The notes beneath the pieces are model-generated. The model searched no databases and had not been told where the DNA came from. It saw only the letters and a program-made list of their open reading frames with translations. Of a stretch of DNA of 64,000 nt, positions 36,298 to 46,318 are shown one piece after another. Positions within the stretch are counted from its first letter, which is position 1. The number at the start of each line of letters is the position of its first letter. This DNA comes from Bosea sp. AS-1 (GTDB lineage: Bacteria > Pseudomonadota > Alphaproteobacteria > Rhizobiales > Beijerinckiaceae), in the NCBI RefSeq assembly GCF_002220095.1, contig NZ_CP022372.1, positions 4,064,501 to 4,128,500 of the forward strand, in the 5' to 3' direction. The position numbers and the translations under genes are program-made.

Positions 36298-36858
36298 CTA
36301 GCGCTCGCTCGCGGTAACGCCGCGCAGCACCTCTTCCGACGCCAGGAAGGCCGCGACCTCCCGGCTAGGCTCCGGGCTTTCCGCCGTGACCCCAACCTCC
36401 TCGAGCAGCCGCGCAACGGGGATATAGGCCTTGCCACGCCGATCGTAGATCGCCGCCCGCACCAGTGCGACGGCCGAGACGATCTCGCCGCCGTCGCGCC
36501 CCCGCATCAGCATGCGGTGCTCCATCACCAGCCAGGTCTCGCTCCAGCACAGGATGCGGGTTTCGAGCCTGAAGGGGCGGAAGAGCCGCATCTCGCGCCG
36601 GAAGCGGATGGTGCCGGCATTGACGACCGGTACCCAGCGATGCCGCAGGATCGCCCGCCACAACCCGCTGCGCAGCACGAGATCAGTCCGCCCGAGATCC
36701 ATCAGCGTCCAGTAGCGGCCGTTGTTCATGTGCAGGCTGGTGTCGAGATCGTGGAACCAGACACGGAACGGCAGCACCGAGGCCTCGCCCGGCAGATCGA
36801 GGCGCGGGCGCATCCGCGAGGTGACGAGAAGCCAGAGGAGGCGGAACCAGAGGTTCAT
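36298..36858 (-). CDS. Hotdog-fold acyl-CoA thioesterase family protein (4HBT_2, THEM6-like)
   Basis: A 186-residue protein. FHDLDTSLHMNNGRYWTLMDLGRTDLVLRSG (about residues 35-65) is the thioesterase hallmark with the D-x(7-9)-N/G-Y pattern. A hydrophobic N-terminus (MNLWFRLLWLLVTS) suggests membrane association, as in eukaryotic THEM6. It converges on the kinase gene with only 4 bases between stops. The acyl substrate is unknown. Confidence 0.85.
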   Translation of the reverse strand: MNLWFRLLWLLVTSRMRPRLDLPGEASVLPFRVWFHDLDTSLHMNNGRYWTLMDLGRTDLVLRSGLWRAILRHRWVPVVNAGTIRFRREMRLFRPFRLETRILCWSETWLVMEHRMLMRGRDGGEIVSAVALVRAAIYDRRGKAYIPVARLLEEVGVTAESPEPSREVAAFLASEEVLRGVTASER

Positions 36859-37037
36859 GTGGCGGGTTCGCAGCTGTGGAGCGATCAGGCAGGTTTGCGA
36901 CCCATGTCATGCGGGCGGCATCGCTGTCGATCATGGTCTTGGTCTCATCGCGATTTCCTCAAGCGAACCGGTACCCGCTTCGCTCGAAAACGCTCTATCT
37001 TCCGACGCCGTCACGGCATAGCAACGGAGCCGCCGGT

Positions 37038-37550
37038 TTGCCCACCTTGCATGTCTCGCCCCTGTCGAAGCTCGACGCCACGGTCGCGGCCTGCGGCGCG
37101 AGCCATCTCGTCTCGCTGATCAATGTCAGCACCCCGGTCGAACGACCGGCGAGCATTGCGGAAGATCGCCATCTCTTCCTCGGCATGTCCGACATCAGCC
37201 AGCCGATGGACGGTCATGTGCTAGCGGGTCGGGAGCATGTCGAACGGCTTCTCGTCTTCGTCCGGGGCTGGGATCGCGCCGCGCCGCTCGTCATCCATTG
37301 CTGGGCCGGCATCAGCCGCTCGACCGCAGCCGCCTATATCACCGCCTGCGCGCTGGCCCCGACGCGCGACGAGGAAGCGGCCGCGGATGCACTGCGCATC
37401 GCCTCCCCCTCGGCAACCCCCAATGCCCGGCTCGTCGCTCTCGCGGATGTCATGCTCGGGCGCAATGGACGGATGATCCGCGCCATCGAGCGGATCGGTC
37501 GCGGCGCCGACGCCTTCGAGGGCAAGCCCTTCGTCCTCCCGCTGGAATGA
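37038..37550 (+). CDS. Tyrosine phosphatase-like (dual-specificity) protein
   Basis: A 170-residue protein with the phosphatase loop HCWAGISRSTAAA (CX5R, Cys near 88), the site of the phosphocysteine intermediate. Its N-terminus matches rhizobial tyrosine phosphatase family proteins (PTLHVSPLSKLDATV). The best start is a TTG at 37038 with a GGAG site 9 bases upstream; the frame open back to 36876 shows no similarity. A target protein cannot be predicted. An inverted repeat AGCGAA-N11-TTCGCT (36962-36984) lies in its leader. Confidence 0.8.
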   Translation: MPTLHVSPLSKLDATVAACGASHLVSLINVSTPVERPASIAEDRHLFLGMSDISQPMDGHVLAGREHVERLLVFVRGWDRAAPLVIHCWAGISRSTAAAYITACALAPTRDEEAAADALRIASPSATPNARLVALADVMLGRNGRMIRAIERIGRGADAFEGKPFVLPLE

Positions 37551-37693
37551 AGGAGCCGGCGGCATCGCAGCTTCATGCGGCGCGAGGAGCGACCATAGCG
37601 GATACTGCCGGCATTGCCGGGTAATGCTACAGAAGATTGCTTGCCTTCGCGGAATTTTGCGACGATTGATCGCGCGGGAGGCACCACCGCATC

Positions 37694-38158
37694 ATGACGA
37701 TCGAACTCGACTCGCGCGACCGCTCCATCCTGCGGATTCTCCAACAGGACGGGCGCATCACCAATTCGGACCTCGCCGAGAAGGTGCATCTGTCGCCCTC
37801 CGCCTGCCTGAGGCGCGTTCGGCAGCTCGAGGAGAGCGGGCTGATCCGCGGCTATGCGATGATGCTCGACGACAAGATCGCCGGCTTTCCCGGCACGGCC
37901 TTCGTCTTCGTCACGCTCGACCAACAGGGGCGCGCCTCGCTGGAAAGCTTCGAGCAGGCGGTGCAGAGCCTGCCCGAAATCCTGGAATGCCACCTGCTGG
38001 CCGGCGCGCATGACTATCTGATGCGCGTCATCTACCGCGACAGCGCCGATTTCGAGCGCATCCACACCGACATCATCACGCAGCTGCCGGGCGTGACGCG
38101 CGTGCAATCGACGCTGACGCTGCGGACGATCAAGAAGACCTCCGCCCTGCCCGTTTGA
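37694..38158 (+). CDS. Lrp/AsnC family transcriptional regulator
   Basis: A 154-residue regulator. The N-terminal helix-turn-helix is [36 protein letters not shown] (about residues 17-52) and the C-terminal RAM ligand domain contains [19 protein letters not shown]. Lrp/AsnC proteins form octamers that sense amino acids. The ATG at 37694 follows a GGGAGG site. A possible local target is not obvious because the divergent or adjacent genes are unrelated. Confidence 0.94.
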   Translation: MTIELDSRDRSILRILQQDGRITNSDLAEKVHLSPSACLRRVRQLEESGLIRGYAMMLDDKIAGFPGTAFVFVTLDQQGRASLESFEQAVQSLPEILECHLLAGAHDYLMRVIYRDSADFERIHTDIITQLPGVTRVQSTLTLRTIKKTSALPV

Positions 38159-38252
38159 GGCAAAATGGACCGGATTCCCGCTCGCCCGCCCGGAGCGGGT
38201 TGCGATGGGCCGCTGTCCGGCCGATAAGCTTGCGGCAAAGAGGAATCAGGCC

Positions 38253-38522
38253 GTGAGCGAAGACAAGACCCAAGCCGCCCCCCATGCCGACGTCGCTGGC
38301 CTGCCTTTCGAGGCCGCGCTGAAGGAGCTCGAGGGCATCGTGGCGCGGCTCGAGCGTGGTGACGTGCCGCTCGAGGAATCGATCGCCATCTATACGCGTG
38401 GCGAGGCGTTGAAGGCGCGCTGCGACGCCCTGCTGAAGCAGGCGGAAGCCCGCATCGAGCGCATCACGCTCGGCGCCGATGGCAAGCCGACCGGGACGAC
38501 GCCGCTCGACGTCGAGAACTGA
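38253..38522 (+). CDS. xseB: Exodeoxyribonuclease VII small subunit
   Basis: An 89-residue acidic helical protein. [49 protein letters not shown] is the whole family signature. Several small subunits bind XseA to form the single-strand nuclease. The start is GTG at 38253 behind AGAGGA. In many alphaproteobacteria xseB sits directly before dxs; here dxs is almost 6 kb downstream. The next gene begins 21 bases on, so they may be co-transcribed. Confidence 0.95.
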   Translation: MSEDKTQAAPHADVAGLPFEAALKELEGIVARLERGDVPLEESIAIYTRGEALKARCDALLKQAEARIERITLGADGKPTGTTPLDVEN

Positions 38523-38543
38523 GAGGCGGAGGCGACCGGCAGG

Positions 38544-39809
38544 ATGCGCACGACGCCGGCGATTCGCCGTACCGACGCAACCGACCCGCCTGAGACTTTC
38601 ACGGTCGAGGCTCCGCTCGGTCTTGAAGACCGGATCGCGGCGGCGCTCTTCACCTATGCCGATCTGTTCGCGGCGGCCCGGCGGCGTCTGCTCCACCTGC
38701 TGATCTGGGTGGTCCTGGTGCTGCTGGCCCTGGCCTACTACTCCTCCTGGCAGGAAAGCGGCCATCTGGGCGCCCGCACGTTCCTCTCGCGTTTCGGCGC
38801 GGACCTGCTCGGCCTGGGCGGCCTGCCGATCCTCGTCGTCGCCGTGCCCATGCTGGCCTACTACGCCGTTCATCCGGCGCTCGTCCGCAGCCGGCTGAGG
38901 CGCTGGTATCGCGACGAACGGCTCGACCGCCCCGTCACAAACATCTATCGCTTCGAGCCCGGCGGCATCGTCGTGACAACGGCCGGTGGCAGAAGCGCCT
39001 TTGCCTGCCGCCGCATCGACGGCATTTCCGAAGAGCCGGCCCATCTCTTCATTCGGCTGCGCGACATAGAAGACGTTTTCGCCCTGCCGCGCCGCGGGCT
39101 GTCCGAGGCGCAGGCGGCCCATATCCAGTCATGGGCCGCCTCCTGCCATGCTGGCGGAATGGCAGCCGCTCGCTCCTTCCCGGAGCTGGACATGCCGGAC
39201 GAGCGCGTGCCCCTGCTCTCCGCGCGTTTCGAGCTGACCGAGACCGACCGCGCGGCGGCGCTCGGCTGGCAGATGGAGCGCCCGGGCATGCAGCGATGTC
39301 GCCGTCGCGGCTTCGTCCTCGCCTTTCTCGTCACGGCACTGATCCCGCCGCTGGTCTTCGGCTTCCTCTGGCTTCTCGACCCCGAGCGAGTTCCCTTCCG
39401 CTACGCCTTTCCGCTCTTCCTCGAAATGTTCGCGAGTACCTTCTGGCGATATGTGCTCGGCCTCTGGGCGATCATCGCGATCGGCATCCTGCTCCATCCC
39501 TGGATGAGACGCAGGCATGCGCGCCAGCTTGGCCGGCAGATGCAGAAGCGCGTGCAAGCCTATGAGCATGAGGTGCGGCTTTACGACGATGGGCTCGAAG
39601 TCTGGCAAGACGGCTTCCGGGGCAGGTTCGATTGGGCCGGCTTCGAACGGATCGAACGCCAGAGCGACCATCTCGTCCTGCTCCGGCGTGCGGGCGAGCC
39701 ACTGATCCTGCCGCTGCGCGCGCTCGACGGCGACAAGCTGGCCATTTTCCAGCGCATCGCCGATAGTCGCGTCGGCGAGGGGAACCATCGGCCGGAGGCA
39801 GGCGCTTGA
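38544..39809 (+). CDS. Tandem YcxB-like membrane protein of unknown function
   Basis: A 421-residue protein with no named function. It consists of two similar modules. Each has two membrane helices (about 50-66 and 88-110; 256-278 and 296-318) followed by a compact beta-rich segment of YcxB type. These are YRFEPGGIVVTTAGGRSAF... ending FALPRRGL (135-186), and VRLYDDGLEVWQDGFRGRF... ending ILPLRALDG (344-396). It follows xseB by 21 bases and overlaps the next gene's start by four bases. YcxB domains are common in Firmicutes, usually single; a duplicated form is less usual. Function is unknown. Confidence 0.8.
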   Translation: MRTTPAIRRTDATDPPETFTVEAPLGLEDRIAAALFTYADLFAAARRRLLHLLIWVVLVLLALAYYSSWQESGHLGARTFLSRFGADLLGLGGLPILVVAVPMLAYYAVHPALVRSRLRRWYRDERLDRPVTNIYRFEPGGIVVTTAGGRSAFACRRIDGISEEPAHLFIRLRDIEDVFALPRRGLSEAQAAHIQSWAASCHAGGMAAARSFPELDMPDERVPLLSARFELTETDRAAALGWQMERPGMQRCRRRGFVLAFLVTALIPPLVFGFLWLLDPERVPFRYAFPLFLEMFASTFWRYVLGLWAIIAIGILLHPWMRRRHARQLGRQMQKRVQAYEHEVRLYDDGLEVWQDGFRGRFDWAGFERIERQSDHLVLLRRAGEPLILPLRALDGDKLAIFQRIADSRVGEGNHRPEAGA

Positions 39810-40402
39810 CGAAGCCGCTCGCAAAACTCGTCGCCACCGTTCTCGCGACGCTGTGTTTCCCTCTTGCAGCCACAAGCCCCCGGGCCGAGACCGTCGTGAT
39901 GCCGAACGGGCTTACGATCGAGCTTCCCGAGGGCTGGCGCGTGGACGGACCGGACGAGGGAAAGGTCTCGAAAACCGGGCTGCGCCGCATCCAGCTGGTC
40001 TGCGAGAGCGAGGCCTGCGAGAAGACGCAGGAGACCTGCACCATCCTGATGCGCGCGAAGGAGATCGAGGGCAGCGATGACGCGGCCAGGCTGCGCGCGC
40101 TCTATGCCTCGCCGCTCGATCGCTATTTCCGGCTGCGCGCCGTGCTCCGCTCGACCAGCAAGGACGCCGAGATCCGCCAACCGCTGGAGATCGTGCGGAT
40201 CGGCAACCGCGACTGGTATCGGGTCGAGACCGATGCGCGGCACAACTACAAATCCGGCTTGTTCGCCGAGACGGTCGTCAACGGCCTCTATGTCGGCGGG
40301 ATCTGCAAGACCTGCGAAACCGGCGAGGAACGCCATCAGGGCGGCCTGAAGATCCTGATGAGTCTGAAATCAAGTGCGGAGGTCTCCGCCGCCCTGCGCT
40401 AG
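39806..40402 (+). CDS. Secreted protein of unknown function
   Basis: A 198-residue protein with a signal peptide (MTKPLAKLVATVLATLCFPLAATSPRAE). The mature part has an amphipathic LTIELPEGWRVDGPDEG start and several cysteines (CESEACEKTQETC and GICKTCETGEE), suggesting disulfides in the periplasm. I do not recognise the family. Its TTG start, with GGAGG about 8 bases upstream, overlaps the previous stop as TTGA, so the two are translationally coupled and likely function together. Confidence 0.78.
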   Translation: MTKPLAKLVATVLATLCFPLAATSPRAETVVMPNGLTIELPEGWRVDGPDEGKVSKTGLRRIQLVCESEACEKTQETCTILMRAKEIEGSDDAARLRALYASPLDRYFRLRAVLRSTSKDAEIRQPLEIVRIGNRDWYRVETDARHNYKSGLFAETVVNGLYVGGICKTCETGEERHQGGLKILMSLKSSAEVSAALR

Positions 40403-40424
40403 ACCTGCAGCGCCCGCGCCGACG

Positions 40425-41336
40425 TCAGCCCCCGACCGGCAGCGCGAGGATCAGCTCCTCGATCAGCCGGGCGACATGCTGCACTGCTGGATCCTCCGCA
40501 CGGCGCTTGTGCCAGGCGCTGTGCAGTGGGAAGCCGTCCACCGCAAGCGGCGGCGGGAAGGTGACGAATGCGTCGTCGCCATCCGGCGGCAGGCAGCGGC
40601 TCGGCAGGAGCCCGATCATGTCGGAGCCGGCCACCAGCGGCGGCACCATAGCGAAGTTCGGCACGACCATGCCGACATGGCGCTCGCGCCCGATCCGCGC
40701 CAAGGCTTCGTCGAGAGCGCCCTTGGTGTCGCCGCGCCCCGAAACCAGCACATGCGGGTGGGCGAGCCAGGTGTCGAGATCGAAGCCAGCCGCCGCCGGA
40801 TGGCCGCGACGCATCACGACGAGATAGCTCTCCCGCAGCAATTCGCGACGGGTGAAATCGGCCTCAACGACCGGAAAGACCGAGATCGCCAGATCGATGG
40901 TGCCGCGCCCCAGCCCTTCGAGCGCGGCCCCCGCGCCATGCCAGGGCATGAGCGCGACGGTGATGCCCGGCGCCGTTCGCGCCAGGCGGCGATGCAGCTC
41001 CGGGGCGATGACCACGGCGGGGTAATCAGCCGTCACGACCCGCACGGTCTGCCGGATCGCCATGAGATCCGGCTCGCTCCGGCCGAGCAGCGTTTTCGTG
41101 CTCGCCAGAATGTCCTTCACCGGCCCGGCCAGCGCGTGAGCCCTGGGCGTCAGGACCATCCCACCGGCGCCACGCTCCAGCAGCCGGTCGCCGAAGAGCT
41201 GACGGCAGCGCTCCAGCGCGCTCGACATCGCCGGCTGCGAAAGGCCGATGCGATCCGCAGCGCGCGAGACATGCGCCTCGTCGAGCAAGGCGTCGAGCAC
41301 CACCAACAGATTGAGATCGATCGCCCTTAAATTCAT
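40425..41336 (-). CDS. LysR family regulator of the NodD-like subgroup
   Basis: A 303-residue regulator. MNLRAIDLNLLVVLDALLDEAHVSRAADRIGLSQPAMSSALERCRQLFGDRLL is the helix-turn-helix; the effector domain includes VVTADYPAVVIAPELHRRL and the AISVFPVVEADFTRREL stretch. It is divergent from an NAD(P)H oxidoreductase with an 85-base gap that holds an AT-rich palindrome. It therefore likely controls the oxidoreductase-pirin pair in response to an electrophile or aromatic compound. Confidence 0.93.
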   Translation of the reverse strand: MNLRAIDLNLLVVLDALLDEAHVSRAADRIGLSQPAMSSALERCRQLFGDRLLERGAGGMVLTPRAHALAGPVKDILASTKTLLGRSEPDLMAIRQTVRVVTADYPAVVIAPELHRRLARTAPGITVALMPWHGAGAALEGLGRGTIDLAISVFPVVEADFTRRELLRESYLVVMRRGHPAAAGFDLDTWLAHPHVLVSGRGDTKGALDEALARIGRERHVGMVVPNFAMVPPLVAGSDMIGLLPSRCLPPDGDDAFVTFPPPLAVDGFPLHSAWHKRRAEDPAVQHVARLIEELILALPVGG

Positions 41337-41345
41337 GAAATCGAT

Positions 41346-41358
41346 AATATGATATATT
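41346..41358. promoter_or_regulatory. AT-rich palindrome in the LysR-oxidoreductase intergenic region
   Basis: AATAT-GAT-ATATT lies 10 bases from the LysR start and 64 bases from the oxidoreductase start. In this GC-rich genome an AT-rich symmetric site in a divergent gap is a good LysR operator candidate. Autoregulation of the LysR gene is the simplest reading. Confidence 0.5.
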
Positions 41359-41421
41359 GATCATCCATTGGAGTAATTTTATCGCCACACCCATCCTCTG
41401 CCCGTTCCAAAGGAGGATGCC

Positions 41422-41982
41422 ATGCCCAAGATCCTGATCCTGCTGTTTCACCCGGATTTCGCGAATTCGCGCGCCAACCAGGCGCTCATCGAGGCAGCAC
41501 GCCATCTGCCCGATACAGAGATCGCCGATCTCCATGCCCTCTATCCGGATGGGCAGATCGACGCCGATACAGAGGTCGCCCGGCTCGTCGCGGCGGACCG
41601 CATCGTGCTGCAGTTCCCGATCCAGTGGTATTCGACGCCTCCCCTGCTCAAGGCCTGGCAGGATGTCGTGCTGACCCGGATGTTCTATCTCGACTACGAG
41701 ACGGAGGGCGCAAGACTTGCCGGCAGGCCGCTGCTGGTCGCAGCGACGGCGGGCAATGTCGAGACCGCCTATGCGCCGGATGGCGTCAACCTGTTCCCGC
41801 TCAAGGAGCTGCTGCGCCCGTTGCAGGCGACGGCGCATCGCTGTGGTCTCGCCTGGGTCGAACCCTTCCTGGTCTACGACGTCCGTCGCGCCGACGACGA
41901 AGCGCTGAAGGCGGCCGGCGACTACTATGCCTCGCGGCTGCGGCGCCTGGCCGCTCCGGAACCGACAACGGCCGCCGCCTGA
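41422..41982 (+). CDS. NAD(P)H-dependent flavodoxin-fold oxidoreductase (KefF/MdaB type)
   Basis: A 186-residue flavoprotein of the Flavodoxin_2 family. LILLFHPDFANSRANQALIEAA is the FMN/FAD-binding loop and FPIQWYSTPPLLKAWQDVVL the conserved second signature. Relatives are KefF, MdaB and WrbA-like quinone reductases. The AGGAGG site precedes the ATG at 41422. It is followed by a pirin gene 56 bases on and faces a LysR regulator, a common redox or quinone-detoxification arrangement. Confidence 0.93.
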   Translation: MPKILILLFHPDFANSRANQALIEAARHLPDTEIADLHALYPDGQIDADTEVARLVAADRIVLQFPIQWYSTPPLLKAWQDVVLTRMFYLDYETEGARLAGRPLLVAATAGNVETAYAPDGVNLFPLKELLRPLQATAHRCGLAWVEPFLVYDVRRADDEALKAAGDYYASRLRRLAAPEPTTAAA

Positions 41983-42038
41983 ACGGCTTGCCCGCCAGCG
42001 CGATCGGGGTCAGGCTCTCGCCGACAAAGGAGGTCGCC

Positions 42039-42959
42039 ATGTCGCAACTGCCAGCTGAAGACCCGGTTCTGGGCGATGCCCGTTCCTGCGAGGCGATCGA
42101 AAAGGTGATCGTGCCGCGCACACATGACCTCGGCGGTTTCCAGGTCCGCCGGGCGCTACCGGCCATCGGCCAGCGCATGGTCGGCCCCTTCATCTTCTTC
42201 GATCAGATGGGACCGGCCGAATTCCATCTCGGCGAAGGGCTCGACGTGCGCCCGCATCCGCATATCGGCCTCTCGACCGTGACCTATCTCTTCGACGGCG
42301 AGATCATGCATCGCGACTCGCTGGGCACGGCGCTCGCCATCAAGCCGGGCGCGGTCAACCTGATGACGGCCGGACGCGGCATCGTCCATTCCGAGCGCAC
42401 GGGGATGGAGGCCCGCGCCAGCGGCCCGAAGCTCTACGGCATCCAGGCCTGGCTTGCCCTGCCGAAGACGCATGAGGAGATCGCGCCGGAATTCGTGCAT
42501 CATGGCGCGCCTGAACTGCCGAGGATCGTCGAGGGCGGAAAGCGCATCAGCCTGATCATGGGCTCGGCCTACGGCCAGACCTCGCCCGTAAAGTTCCCGT
42601 GGGAGGCGCTCTACGCCGAAGCCGTGCTCTCGCCCGGCGCGATCCTGCCGCTCGACCCAGATTACGACGAGCGCGCGATCTACATCGTCTCGGGCAAGGT
42701 CGACATCGCGGGCGAGGAATTCGGCGCCGGCCAACTCCTCGTCTTCAAGCCGGGCGACCGCATCTCGATCCTGGGCGTCGACCAGAGCCGAGTGATGATC
42801 GTCGGCGGCGAGCCTATGGATGGCCCGCGCCATATCTGGTGGAACTTCGTCTCCTCCTCGAAGGAGCGCATCGACCAGGCCAAGCAGGAGTGGAAGACCG
42901 GCCGCTTCGACACCGTGCCCGGCGACGACAAGGAGTTCATCCCGCTGCCGGAAGGCTGA
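42039..42959 (+). CDS. Pirin family protein
   Basis: A 306-residue bicupin. RPHPHIGLSTVTYLFDGEIMHRDSLG (about residues 70-96) and GRGIVHSERTG give the three His and one Glu metal ligands. Some pirins have quercetinase or redox-sensing activity; this one's substrate is unknown. A near-perfect AAAGGAGGT site fixes the ATG at 42039 despite a longer open frame. It shares the strand with the flavodoxin-fold reductase and is probably co-transcribed. Confidence 0.94.
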   Translation: MSQLPAEDPVLGDARSCEAIEKVIVPRTHDLGGFQVRRALPAIGQRMVGPFIFFDQMGPAEFHLGEGLDVRPHPHIGLSTVTYLFDGEIMHRDSLGTALAIKPGAVNLMTAGRGIVHSERTGMEARASGPKLYGIQAWLALPKTHEEIAPEFVHHGAPELPRIVEGGKRISLIMGSAYGQTSPVKFPWEALYAEAVLSPGAILPLDPDYDERAIYIVSGKVDIAGEEFGAGQLLVFKPGDRISILGVDQSRVMIVGGEPMDGPRHIWWNFVSSSKERIDQAKQEWKTGRFDTVPGDDKEFIPLPEG

Positions 42960-42989
42960 AACAGCTCTCTCCGGCAGTCGGCACTCCGT

Positions 42990-44219
42990 TCAGGCGACCT
43001 CGGACAGGTCCTGCAGCCGCGGCACTCGCGAGAAAGCGATGACGAGGAGCTGAACCAGGAACCCGGCAGTCGCGAGGGCGAGGCAGGCAGCAATGCCGAA
43101 ATGCGCCGCCACGGAGGCGCCGATCGCGGCGCCTAATGGGCGGGCGCCGAAGGTCGCCGTCATGATCAGGGCCGAGACGCGACCGAGCATCGCGTTGGGA
43201 GTGACGGCCTGCCGCAATGTCATCGTCGAGATCGTCCAGATGATCGGCCCGACGCCGAACAGGAAGAAACTGGTGCCGACCAGCTGAACAGAGGGCATCC
43301 AGAGCGTGGCGAGCATCACGCTGGCGGCGCAGAGGCCACAGAACGGCCCGAGCAGGATCAGCATCCCGAAGGAGACCTGCCGGGCGATGGCGGGGGCGAG
43401 TGCTGCTCCGACGATCATCCCCGCGCCATAGATGCCGAGCGTGATCCCGACCTCGGTCGCGCTCAGGCCCAGGTTCTGGACCGCATAGGCGACATAGACC
43501 GCCTGGAAGACGAACCAGGACAGATTGAAGAAAACCGCGGTCAGCAAAATCGGCCTGAGCAGATCGTGGCCGACCGCGAAGCGGGCCCCTTCCCCCAGAT
43601 CGTGCAACAGATCGCGCCGCTGCCCGGGAGGCGGCTCATCCTTGGGCAGCCCCGCCAGCAGGAGCATGGCCAGGATGGAGAGCGCCGCCGCCAACCCGTA
43701 GGCCGTCGAAACACCGATCCAGCCGACGAGAGCTCCGCCGAGTGCCGGCCCGCCGGCATAGGCGACGCTGCGGGCGAGTTCCAGCCAGCGATTGGCGTCG
43801 GCGAGCCGGGCGCGCGGCACCACGGACGGAACGAAGGCCGGAGCTGCCACGCTGTAGCAGACCGTCCCAACGGCACCGAGCGCCCCGAGCAAAGCGAGCC
43901 AGGTCAGGTTGAGGCTGCCCGCCGCCAGCAGCAGCGGAATCGCCACTAGCGACAGCGCGCGCAACGCCTCCGTGCCGACCATCAGCCGGCGCCGCGAGGC
44001 CCGGTCGACCATCAGGCCCGCCGGAATGGAAAGCAGGAGAAACGGCAAGGTCTGCGCCGTCTGCAGCCAGCCGGTCTCCGCCGGCCCGGCCGAGAGCAGG
44101 AGGACCGCGGCCAGCGGCGCGGCAGCGAGTGCGATCTGCTCCGAGAACTGGGCAGAGAGATTGGACCAGCCGATGCGCCTGAATGCGGCCGGCAGTCGTG
44201 CGGTATCGGTCGGTTCCAT
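42990..44219 (-). CDS. MFS transporter
   Basis: A 409-residue MFS permease with about twelve helices. [25 protein letters not shown] (about 63-88) is the loop 2-3 motif, and there is a long central loop near [18 protein letters not shown]. It resembles the enterobactin exporter-like (EntS/MFS_3) group of efflux pumps. The ATG at 44219 has a GAGGA site and is preferred over a GTG at 44252. It converges on the pirin gene and is divergent from dxs. Confidence 0.9.
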   Translation of the reverse strand: MEPTDTARLPAAFRRIGWSNLSAQFSEQIALAAAPLAAVLLLSAGPAETGWLQTAQTLPFLLLSIPAGLMVDRASRRRLMVGTEALRALSLVAIPLLLAAGSLNLTWLALLGALGAVGTVCYSVAAPAFVPSVVPRARLADANRWLELARSVAYAGGPALGGALVGWIGVSTAYGLAAALSILAMLLLAGLPKDEPPPGQRRDLLHDLGEGARFAVGHDLLRPILLTAVFFNLSWFVFQAVYVAYAVQNLGLSATEVGITLGIYGAGMIVGAALAPAIARQVSFGMLILLGPFCGLCAASVMLATLWMPSVQLVGTSFFLFGVGPIIWTISTMTLRQAVTPNAMLGRVSALIMTATFGARPLGAAIGASVAAHFGIAACLALATAGFLVQLLVIAFSRVPRLQDLSEVA

Positions 44220-44397
44220 CGCAGATGTCCTCGGAAGCGGTGTTGAAGACACTCAACGGCGCCACGAGCGGCGAAACCACCCGTTTCGTGGGAAGCGCGG
44301 GCGCTTGCCGATGAGGAACCCAGATCCCAACTCCGGTTTGCCAGCGAGCCGCGCAGGCTCTATTTCAGATAGTCTCACCGAAGGATCACATTGCCTC

Positions 44398-46308
44398 GTG
44401 CCCCGTCCTGTCACGCCGCTCCTCGATACGATCCATGACCCGGCCGATCTGCGCAGGCTCGACGATGCGCAATTGCGCCAGCTCGCCGACGAGCTCCGGC
44501 TCGAGACGATCGATGCCGTCTCCGTCACGGGCGGTCATCTCGGCGCCGGGCTCGGCGTGGTCGAGCTCACGGTCGCGCTACATCATGTCTTCGACACGCC
44601 GCGCGACCGGCTGATCTGGGATGTCGGCCACCAGGCTTATCCGCACAAGATCCTGACCGGACGCCGCGACCGCATCCGCACGCTGCGCCAGGGCGGCGGC
44701 CTTTCGGGCTTCACCAAGCGTTCGGAGAGCGCATACGATCCCTTCGGCGCCGCGCATTCCTCGACTTCGATCTCGGCCGGGCTCGGCATGGCCGTGGGGC
44801 GCGACCTCGCCGGCCGCGAGAACAACGTCATCGCCGTGATCGGCGACGGCGCCATGTCGGCCGGCATGGCCTATGAGGCGATGAACAATGCCGGTGCGCT
44901 CGATTCGCGGCTCATCGTCATCCTCAACGACAACGACATGTCGATCGCCCCGCCGGTGGGTGCGATGTCGGCCTATCTGGCGCGGTTGGTCTCGGGCCGT
45001 ACCTATCGCTCGCTGCGCGAAGTCGCCAAGCAGCTCGCCGAGAGGCTGCCGCGCTTCTTCCACGACAAGGCGCGGCGCACCGAAGAGTATGCCCGCGGCT
45101 TCTGGACCGGCGGAACGATGTTCGAGGAGCTCGGCTTCTACTATGTCGGGCCGATCGACGGACATAACCTCGACCACCTGCTACCGGTGCTGCGCAATGT
45201 CCGCGACGCCGGCAACGGGCCGATCCTCGTCCATGTCGTGACGCAGAAGGGCAAGGGTTACGCTCCCGCCGAGGCGACGCCGGACAAGTATCACGCCGTC
45301 GTCAAGTTCGACCCCGTCACCGGCCTGCAGGCCAAGGCCCCGGCCAATGCGCCGAGCTACACCGCGGTCTTCGCCAATGCGCTGATCAAGCAGGCGCGCG
45401 AGGACGAGAAGATCGTCGCCGTCACCGCCGCCATGCCGTCCGGCACCGGGCTCGACGCCTTCGGCAAGGAGTTTCCGGGCCGCACCTTCGATGTCGGTAT
45501 CGCCGAGCAGCACGCCGTGACCTTCGCGGCGGGGCTCGCGACCGAGGGCTACAAGCCCTTCGTCGCGATCTACTCGACCTTCATGCAGCGCGCCTACGAC
45601 CAGATCGTGCATGACGTCGCGATCCAGAAGCTTCCCGTTCGCTTCGCGCTCGATCGGGCGGGGCTCGTCGGCGCCGACGGCGCGACGCATGCCGGCTCCT
45701 TCGACATCGCCTATCTCGCCTGCCTGCCGGACATGGTGGTGATGGCGGCCGCCGACGAGGCGGAGCTGACCCATATGGTCGCGACCGCGGCGGCCTATGA
45801 TTCCGGTCCCATCGCCTTCCGCTATCCGCGCGGCGAAGGCGTCGGCGTCGAATTGCCGGATGTCGGCGTGCCGCTCGAAATCGGCAAGGGACGCATCCTG
45901 CGCGAGGGCACGCAGATCGCGCTCGTCTCGCTCGGCACGCGGCTCGGCGAATCCCTCAAGGCTGCCGACCTGCTGGCGCAGCGCGGCCTGTCCACGACGG
46001 TGGCCGATGCGCGCTTCGCCAAGCCGCTCGACGAGGCGCTGATCCTGAAGCTCGCCCGCGAGCACGACATCCTGATCACCATCGAGGAAGGCTCGGTCGG
46101 CGGCTTCGGCAGCCATGTGCTGCATCTGCTCGCACAGAATGGCGCACTCGATGCCGGCCTGAAAGTCCGGAGCCTGACGCTGCCGGACAGCTTCCAGGAT
46201 CAGGACAAGCCCGACGCGATGTATGCCGCCGCCGGGCTCGATGCGGCCGGCATCGTCAAGGCGGTCGAAGCTGCGCTCGGCAACCCGAGCTCAATCAAGC
46301 GCGCCTGA
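44398..46308 (+). CDS. dxs: 1-Deoxy-D-xylulose-5-phosphate synthase
   Basis: A 636-residue thiamine-diphosphate enzyme that joins pyruvate and glyceraldehyde 3-phosphate, the first step of the MEP isoprenoid pathway. The TPP-binding motif [38 protein letters not shown] and the C-terminal transketolase segment ([17 protein letters not shown]) are present. No ATG is available near the family start; the GTG at 44398 gives normal length with an AAGGA site upstream at a long spacing. tlyA follows 10 bases later. Confidence 0.97.
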   Translation: MPRPVTPLLDTIHDPADLRRLDDAQLRQLADELRLETIDAVSVTGGHLGAGLGVVELTVALHHVFDTPRDRLIWDVGHQAYPHKILTGRRDRIRTLRQGGGLSGFTKRSESAYDPFGAAHSSTSISAGLGMAVGRDLAGRENNVIAVIGDGAMSAGMAYEAMNNAGALDSRLIVILNDNDMSIAPPVGAMSAYLARLVSGRTYRSLREVAKQLAERLPRFFHDKARRTEEYARGFWTGGTMFEELGFYYVGPIDGHNLDHLLPVLRNVRDAGNGPILVHVVTQKGKGYAPAEATPDKYHAVVKFDPVTGLQAKAPANAPSYTAVFANALIKQAREDEKIVAVTAAMPSGTGLDAFGKEFPGRTFDVGIAEQHAVTFAAGLATEGYKPFVAIYSTFMQRAYDQIVHDVAIQKLPVRFALDRAGLVGADGATHAGSFDIAYLACLPDMVVMAAADEAELTHMVATAAAYDSGPIAFRYPRGEGVGVELPDVGVPLEIGKGRILREGTQIALVSLGTRLGESLKAADLLAQRGLSTTVADARFAKPLDEALILKLAREHDILITIEEGSVGGFGSHVLHLLAQNGALDAGLKVRSLTLPDSFQDQDKPDAMYAAAGLDAAGIVKAVEAALGNPSSIKRA

Positions 46309-46318
46309 TCCTTCTGCG

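Noticed and set aside
33750-36437. 895-codon open frame antisense to the hybrid kinase
   Set aside because: A shadow from high GC at third codon positions; composition is Arg/Gly/Ala-rich with no domain, while the plus frame carries a complete kinase.
43909-46308. 799-codon frame as an extended Dxs
   Set aside because: The extra N-terminal 163 codons overlap the MFS gene antisense and have no similarity; Dxs proteins are about 640 residues, matching the GTG at 44398.
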